Source: Thermoplasmata archaeon (GTDB lineage Archaea; Thermoplasmatota; Thermoplasmata; RBG-16-68-12). From it: a stretch of 7,640 nt of DNA. The position numbers were made by a program, and so were the translations under genes. The stretch spans positions 1-7,640 of the forward strand of contig JAJYKG010000097.1 in NCBI GenBank assembly GCA_021788795.1. Direction: 5' to 3'. Shown in pieces: positions 5,370 through 7,640 of this stretch (positions are counted from its first letter, which is position 1; each line of letters begins with the position of its first letter). The notes beneath the pieces were generated by a model, which did not search any database, was not told where the DNA came from, and worked only from the letters and a program-made list of their open reading frames with translations.

Positions 5370-7589
5370 ATGATACCACAGAACTTCCGGAGCCGGCGGA
5401 TCGTCCAGCTCCTCGGGGTTGCGCTGGCACTCGCGATGGTGGCCACGTTCGGACTCGCGGTGTTCCCCGCGGCCCAGGCGAACTTCACGGGCAGCGCCGT
5501 GACCCTGTCCCCGGGCAAGTACACGGGGACGAACATCTACGTGCCCGGCGAGCAGATCCAGATCACGCTGACCGCGACGCCGAACGACGTGATCAGCCTC
5601 CTGATCGAGGACACGTCGGCCACGTACACGGCGAGCATCAACAACCTGACCATCGGCACGTCGGGCCAGCGGATCGTGCCCTTCACGATCCGCCCCACCT
5701 GGCCGGACGGGTTCGTGTACTCCGTGCGGGCCACGGACACCACTTCGGGCCAGGTGCGCACCCGGGCCTTCGGCATCGAGACGTACAGCGTGAACCTGTG
5801 GACGGACCGCGCCGCCTACCTGCCCGGGGACTCGGTGAACGTCTCGTGGGCCGTGACGTACATCCAGAACGGCTCCCTGGTCCCGGACGGAGTCGGTGTG
5901 CTCCAGGTCTATGACTCCGCCGCGAACAACCTGCTCTCCGTGCCGCAGTACAACTTCAGCGCCCCCCAGGGCAGCTACGCGTTCGCCCTGGCGGCCACCG
6001 TGGCGACGGGGCAGCGCGGAACCGTGTACATGTGGTTCAACGACACCGCGGGCCTGCGCGAGTACCAGATGACCACGAGCTTCGCGATCAACCCGCTCGG
6101 GATCGTCCTCCAGCTCTCCGCCGCCACCTACGCTCCGGGCGGCGTCGTGAGCATGAACATCTACACCCGCGTCTCGCCGAACCCGGCGAACCCGCACACC
6201 TACGACCCCGTGGCGCCCGACATCCCGGTCAGCGTGAACGTGACGGACCTGTCCACCGGGAACGTCGTCTCGGGCTACAGCGCGACGAGCCTCGCGACGG
6301 ATGCGAACGGCTTCCTGACCTACGTGTTCCAGCTCACGTCCACCCCGACCACGGGCAACTACGAGGTCGACGCGACCGCGACGGCGCATGGCACGATGTC
6401 CGCGTCGACGTCGGCCACGTTCGACGTCCAGCCGACCGCGTCCCTCTCCGTGCAGATCAGCCTGAACAAGCTCCAGTACGCGAGCGGGGACACGATCCGC
6501 GCGACCGCGCAGGTCTTCCCGAGCACCGCCCGGGTGACGTATGCCTGGACCGTCGTAGACACGGCGACGGGCAACACGCTCGCCTTCGCGCCCAATGTGG
6601 GCCCGAGCTATGACTTCACGACCCCCACGACCTACCAGGGCACCCTCCGGATCGGGGTCGAGGTCAACGACGGGAACGGCACGACCGCCTCCGCCTCGGC
6701 GAACGCCCATGTGGCCTTCGGGTACCTCGCCCTGAGCCTGGACCGGAGCGAGTTCAACCCCGGGGACACGATCACCGCGACGTTCAACCTCCAGTCCAAC
6801 GTGATCACGAACCCGACGTACTACTGGCAGGTCCAGGACGCGAGCGGCGCGACCGCCTCGGCCGGGAGCACGACGGGGACGAGCGCGTCGTTCACGACCC
6901 CGAGCCCGACGGCGAGCCGCTACTACACCTTCGTGGTCACGGCGAGCCAGAACGGGCGGACCGCGCAGGCCTCCCAGACCGCGGACCAGGTCGCGGGCTA
7001 CTTCCTGACCGTGACCCCGGACCGGTCGTCCTACAACCCCGGCGACACGATCACGCTGACCTACAGCCTGACGACGCGCGGGACCTCGGCCCTGCCCTCC
7101 GTGTACCATTTCCAGCTGGGCATCTACGGGATGCCCTACAAGGCCGTGGACACGACGAGCGCGAGCGGCACGCTGACGTACACGATCCCGGCGGGCGCTC
7201 CCACGGGCGATGAGATCCTGCAGGTGTACGAGGGTTCGACGGGATCCAGCACCTTGGTCGTCGTCCACGTCGGCCCGGTGAACCCGCTCCTCATGGACGT
7301 CGCGGGCGTGCCCCTGTTCGACATCCTGATCTTCCTGCTCTTCGTCGTGCTGCTCTTGGCCGTCGTCCTCCTGTGGAGGAGGACGGGCATGGGCCGCGCG
7401 CCCCCGAGCGCGGAGACCGGGAAGCCGAGCACGCCGCCGCCCCCGCCGCCGAGCGGGCCGAGCCAGCAGACCGCCGGGCCGATGTCCGTCGCCTGCAAGC
7501 ACTGTGGCGCGTCGATCGAGATCACGACGAGCAAGCGGCCCATCGAGGTCATGTGCCCGTCGTGCGGCGAGACCCAGGTCGTCCAGTGA
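5370..7589 (+). CDS. Surface-anchored protein with six Y-x-P-G-D beta-sandwich repeats and a cytoplasmic zinc ribbon
   Basis: The protein has 739 residues. RSRR (7-10) plus a hydrophobic stretch to AAQA (34-37) form a signal peptide. The long outer part is rich in Thr, Ser, Ala and Val. Six repeats of about 92-116 residues are marked by Y-x-P-G-D-like motifs at 57, 150, 254, 370, 462 and 555. The motif recalls MG2/alpha-2-macroglobulin and Ig-like domains, but no thioester motif is present. Eight N-x-S/T sequons (38, 92, 157, 167, 195, 224, 290, 436) fit archaeal N-glycosylation. One membrane helix lies at 648-669, with WRR as the inner stop-transfer charge. A proline-rich linker (678-698, seven prolines in a row) leads to a zinc ribbon, C709-x2-C712 and C729-x2-C732. 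The topology is outside repeats, one helix, inside ribbon. The function is unknown; adhesion, envelope structure or signal relay are possible. No Shine-Dalgarno site is evident. It lies downstream of the STAND gene with its own promoter. Confidence 0.85.
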   Translation: MIPQNFRSRRIVQLLGVALALAMVATFGLAVFPAAQANFTGSAVTLSPGKYTGTNIYVPGEQIQITLTATPNDVISLLIEDTSATYTASINNLTIGTSGQRIVPFTIRPTWPDGFVYSVRATDTTSGQVRTRAFGIETYSVNLWTDRAAYLPGDSVNVSWAVTYIQNGSLVPDGVGVLQVYDSAANNLLSVPQYNFSAPQGSYAFALAATVATGQRGTVYMWFNDTAGLREYQMTTSFAINPLGIVLQLSAATYAPGGVVSMNIYTRVSPNPANPHTYDPVAPDIPVSVNVTDLSTGNVVSGYSATSLATDANGFLTYVFQLTSTPTTGNYEVDATATAHGTMSASTSATFDVQPTASLSVQISLNKLQYASGDTIRATAQVFPSTARVTYAWTVVDTATGNTLAFAPNVGPSYDFTTPTTYQGTLRIGVEVNDGNGTTASASANAHVAFGYLALSLDRSEFNPGDTITATFNLQSNVITNPTYYWQVQDASGATASAGSTTGTSASFTTPSPTASRYYTFVVTASQNGRTAQASQTADQVAGYFLTVTPDRSSYNPGDTITLTYSLTTRGTSALPSVYHFQLGIYGMPYKAVDTTSASGTLTYTIPAGAPTGDEILQVYEGSTGSSTLVVVHVGPVNPLLMDVAGVPLFDILIFLLFVVLLLAVVLLWRRTGMGRAPPSAETGKPSTPPPPPPSGPSQQTAGPMSVACKHCGASIEITTSKRPIEVMCPSCGETQVVQ
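5538..7046 (+). repeat. Six tandem protein repeats within the surface protein
   Basis: The Y/F-x-P-G-D-type motif begins at nucleotides 5538, 5817, 6129, 6477, 6753 and 7032, as YVPGE, YLPGD, YAPGG, YASGD, FNPGD and YNPGD. The spacing is 93, 104, 116, 92 and 93 codons. The last two copies are the most alike (DRS-x-(F/Y)-NPGDTIT), which suggests a more recent duplication or exchange. The first and third copies are the most divergent. Each motif should mark an early strand and turn of one beta-sandwich domain. Confidence 0.7.
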
Positions 7590-7593
7590 GCAC

Positions 7594-7640
7594 GTGGGCC
7601 CTCCGGGGCCCACCCCTTTCCTTTCCGTTTCCTCCCTTTT
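7594..7640 (+). terminator. Hairpin plus pyrimidine tract after the surface-protein gene
   Basis: GTGGGCCC (7594-7601) and GGGCCCAC (7606-7613) form a perfect eight-base-pair stem with a TCCG loop, starting four bases after the stop codon. From 7614 to the window end the strand is all C and T except one G at 7627, with runs of three or four T. Archaeal RNA polymerase mainly needs T-runs to terminate, and the hairpin may add strength or protect the 3' end. Confidence 0.72.

Noticed and set aside
2815..5430. Long minus-strand open frame of 871 codons opposite the STAND regulator.
   Set aside because: The translation is low-complexity Arg/Gly/Leu/Pro sequence typical of the antisense of a G+C-rich gene. 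The plus-strand gene has clear domains.
5370..7589. Surface protein as a true alpha-2-macroglobulin protease inhibitor.
   Set aside because: Only the Y-x-P-G-D turn is shared. There is no thioester C-G-E-Q motif or bait region, and the protein is far too short.
4167..7613. Minus-strand open frame of 1148 codons spanning the surface gene and the end of the regulator.
   Set aside because: It crosses two convincing plus-strand genes, an intergenic promoter and the terminator hairpin, and shows only biased Arg/Gly/Val composition. Absence of stops is expected at this base composition.

Overview
The window is strongly G+C-rich, with G or C at nearly every third codon position. It reads most naturally as archaeal, probably a high-GC member of Thermoplasmatota. 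That placement is an inference. It rests on TTAAGTA-type TATA elements that are almost the only A+T-rich spots between genes, on short or absent leaders with few Shine-Dalgarno sites, on an endonuclease III-related glycosylase of the COG2231 type, and on a Ser/Thr-rich surface protein with a C-terminal membrane anchor and an internal zinc ribbon. No rRNA, tRNA, CRISPR array or insertion sequence is visible.

Layout. Positions 2-607 (+) hold the 3' part of a class III PLP-dependent aminotransferase. It is cut by the window edge and breaks off abruptly at about position 487, before the Asp and Lys that bind PLP, with an unrelated 39-residue tail after the break. It converges on a PAP2-type membrane phosphatase (604-1239, -); the two stop codons share one CTAG. 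A short divergent promoter region (1240-1326) separates the phosphatase from a DNA glycosylase of the endonuclease III superfamily (1327-1983, +). A HAD-family hydrolase follows 25 bases later (2009-2692, +), so these two are probably cotranscribed.

After a TATA-like promoter comes a large regulator of 828 residues (2761-5247, +). It has an N-terminal winged helix, a STAND-type NTPase core and a C-terminal TPR superhelix, the MalT-like arrangement of domains but with the DNA-binding domain at the N terminus. Another TATA-like promoter flanked by two small dyads (5248-5369) leads to a 739-residue type I membrane protein (5370-7589, +). This protein has a signal peptide, six extracellular beta-sandwich repeats marked by a Y-x-P-G-D motif, one membrane helix, a poly-proline linker and a cytoplasmic four-cysteine zinc ribbon. 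A strong hairpin and pyrimidine tract end that gene at the window edge.

How the genes may work together. The glycosylase and HAD enzyme look like a small housekeeping pair. The STAND regulator and the surface protein are adjacent and co-oriented but have separate promoters. The regulator may control the surface protein, though the sequence alone does not prove it. The most unusual items are the chimeric aminotransferase, the surface protein with a cytoplasmic zinc ribbon, and the N-terminal winged-helix STAND regulator beside it. I do not see a clear, complete new defence or metabolic system.
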